Source: Alistipes sp. (lineage in GTDB: Bacteria; Bacteroidota; Bacteroidia; Bacteroidales; Rikenellaceae). Taken from it: 7,285 nt of DNA. A model generated the notes under the pieces. The model was given only the letters and a program-made list of their open reading frames with translations, was not told the origin of the DNA and did no database searches. Shown here one piece after another: positions 6,321-7,285 of the stretch. The stretch is taken from positions 1-7,285 of the forward strand of contig JAFOEH010000321.1 of the NCBI GenBank assembly GCA_017380275.1, given 5' to 3'. The translations under genes and the position numbers were made by a program. The first letter of the stretch is position 1. Each line of letters begins with the position of its first letter.

Positions 6321-7285
6321 ATGAAAACTTTAGGACGTGTAAACGGTATCATCTCGAACATCGTGATCGTTAAGGCCGACGGTGCGGTGGGGCAGAACGA
6401 GATCTGCTATGTATATTGCGGTGATGTCCGAATGATGGCCGAGGTCATCAAGGTCATAGGCGATGATGCCTATGTGCAGGTGTACGACAGTACGCGTGGC
6501 TTGAAGATCGGCGATAAGGTGGAGTTCCTCGGCCATATGCTTGAGGCTACTCTGGCGCCGGGTCTGCTCTCGCGTAACTACGACGGTCTGCAGAACGACT
6601 TGGAGCGTATGGATGGTCTGTTCATCGAGCGTGGCTCGATCACCGACCCCATCGACTTCGATAGTGAGTGGGATTTCACCCCTCTGGCCAAGGTGGGTGA
6701 TAAGGTTACGGCAGGCCACTGGCTCGGACAGGTTAAGGAGCAGTGGGTTGACCACAAGATTATGGTGCCCTTCATTATGCAGGGTTCATATACGGTGAAG
6801 AGTTTGGTTGCAGCCGGTAAATATAAGGTTACCGATACGATTGCAGTATTGGCCGACAAGGATGGCAACGAGTATAACGTGACGATGGTGCAGCGTTGGC
6901 CCGTGAAGCAGGCCGTGCGTTGCTACAACGAGAAGCCGCGTCCCTCGCGCGTTATGGAGACGGGTGTGCGTGCTATCGATACGTTCAACCCGCTGGCTGA
7001 GGGTGGTACGGGATTTATCCCCGGCCCGTTCGGTGCTGGTAAGACGGTGCTTCAGCACGCCATCTCTAAGCAGGCCGAGGCTGACGTGATCATCATCGTA
7101 GCGTGCGGTGAGCGTGCTAACGAGGTTGTGGAGATCTTCGCCGAGTTCCCCGAGTTGATCGACTCGCGTACGGGCCACAAGCTGATGGAGCGTACGATCA
7201 TCATCTGTAACACCTCGAATATGCCCGTGGCAGCGCGTGAGGCATCGGTTTATACGGGTATGACCATCGGTGAGTACTACCGCGC
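6321..7285 (+). CDS. atpA: V-type ATP synthase/ATPase subunit A, catalytic (3' end missing)
   Basis: Catalytic subunit A of the V/A-type ATPase, which with subunit B forms the cytoplasmic A3B3 head that hydrolyses or makes ATP, coupled to H+ or Na+ transport. The first 321 codons are present of a protein normally about 580-590 residues long. In order: the N-terminal beta-barrel (TLGRVNGIISNIVIV), the LAPGLLSRNYDGLQND segment at 78-93, the A-subunit-specific non-homologous insert (~110-200), then RVMETGVRAIDTFNPLAEGG. The P-loop GPFGAGKT is at 235-242 with Lys241. CGERANEV at 262-269 holds the catalytic Glu264. The conserved TSNMPVAAREASVYTGMTIGEYYR run is where the window ends. The presence of the insert and the GER Glu identify A rather than B. 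It follows DUF2764 by 18 nt with an A-rich leader and no Shine-Dalgarno. The genes for B, D, I and K are expected beyond the right edge. Whether the ion is Na+ or H+ cannot be told here. Confidence 0.97.
   Translation, partial: MKTLGRVNGIISNIVIVKADGAVGQNEICYVYCGDVRMMAEVIKVIGDDAYVQVYDSTRGLKIGDKVEFLGHMLEATLAPGLLSRNYDGLQNDLERMDGLFIERGSITDPIDFDSEWDFTPLAKVGDKVTAGHWLGQVKEQWVDHKIMVPFIMQGSYTVKSLVAAGKYKVTDTIAVLADKDGNEYNVTMVQRWPVKQAVRCYNEKPRPSRVMETGVRAIDTFNPLAEGGTGFIPGPFGAGKTVLQHAISKQAEADVIIIVACGERANEVVEIFAEFPELIDSRTGHKLMERTIIICNTSNMPVAAREASVYTGMTIGEYYR

Noticed and set aside
6786..7178. 130-codon minus-strand frame across the P-loop region of subunit A
   Set aside because: The plus-strand frame holds invariant ATPase motifs; the antisense product is unrecognisable.
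1..7285. Mobile element, defence system, CRISPR, tRNA or rRNA
   Set aside because: No transposase or integrase, terminal repeats, spaced direct repeats or RNA gene signatures were seen; the genes are typical core functions.

Overview
The window looks like chromosomal DNA from a member of the Bacteroidales. The signs are Bacteroidetes-type protein families (DUF4301, the E/DUF2764/A V-ATPase gene order, a tricorn-like S41 protease), promoter boxes of the TTTG / TAnnTTTG type, and A-rich leaders with no convincing Shine-Dalgarno before any of the five genes. The fairly GC-rich coding sequence with AT-rich intergenic DNA would fit an Alistipes-like or related gut lineage, but the genus is a guess.

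Layout. (1) 1-2873, minus strand: the N-terminal ~957 residues of a secreted tricorn-like protease (signal peptide, beta-propeller repeats, Lys/Glu-rich linker, tricorn core, PDZ, start of the S41 domain). The gene runs off the left edge before the expected nucleophilic serine. (2) 2874-3045: a divergent intergenic region with two back-to-back -7-like boxes, an 18-bp palindrome and a small hairpin. (3) 3046-4485, plus strand: a complete DUF4301 protein, closed by a strong intrinsic terminator at 4504-4541. (4) 4542-4857: a 316-bp AT-rich gap with no convincing gene. It holds one hairpin, a well-spaced Bacteroidetes promoter (4710-4741) and a ~110-nt leader containing a perfect 14-bp palindrome and competing small hairpins. 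(5) 4858-7285, plus strand: the start of a V-type ATPase operon, with subunit E, a DUF2764 protein and subunit A. Subunit A is cut by the right edge after the P-loop and the catalytic Glu.

How the genes relate. The three right-hand genes form one transcription unit (gaps of 5 and 18 nt) for a rotary ATPase of the cytoplasmic membrane: E is the peripheral stalk, A the catalytic subunit, and DUF2764 sits where a central-stalk subunit would be expected. The protease and the DUF4301 gene are separate units that share a divergent promoter region, and nothing in the sequence ties them functionally to the ATPase. I see no mobile element, CRISPR array, tRNA or rRNA. The region reads as ordinary core genome. 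The most useful leads are a nucleotidyltransferase-like signature in DUF4301, the role of DUF2764, and the palindromes at the two promoter regions.
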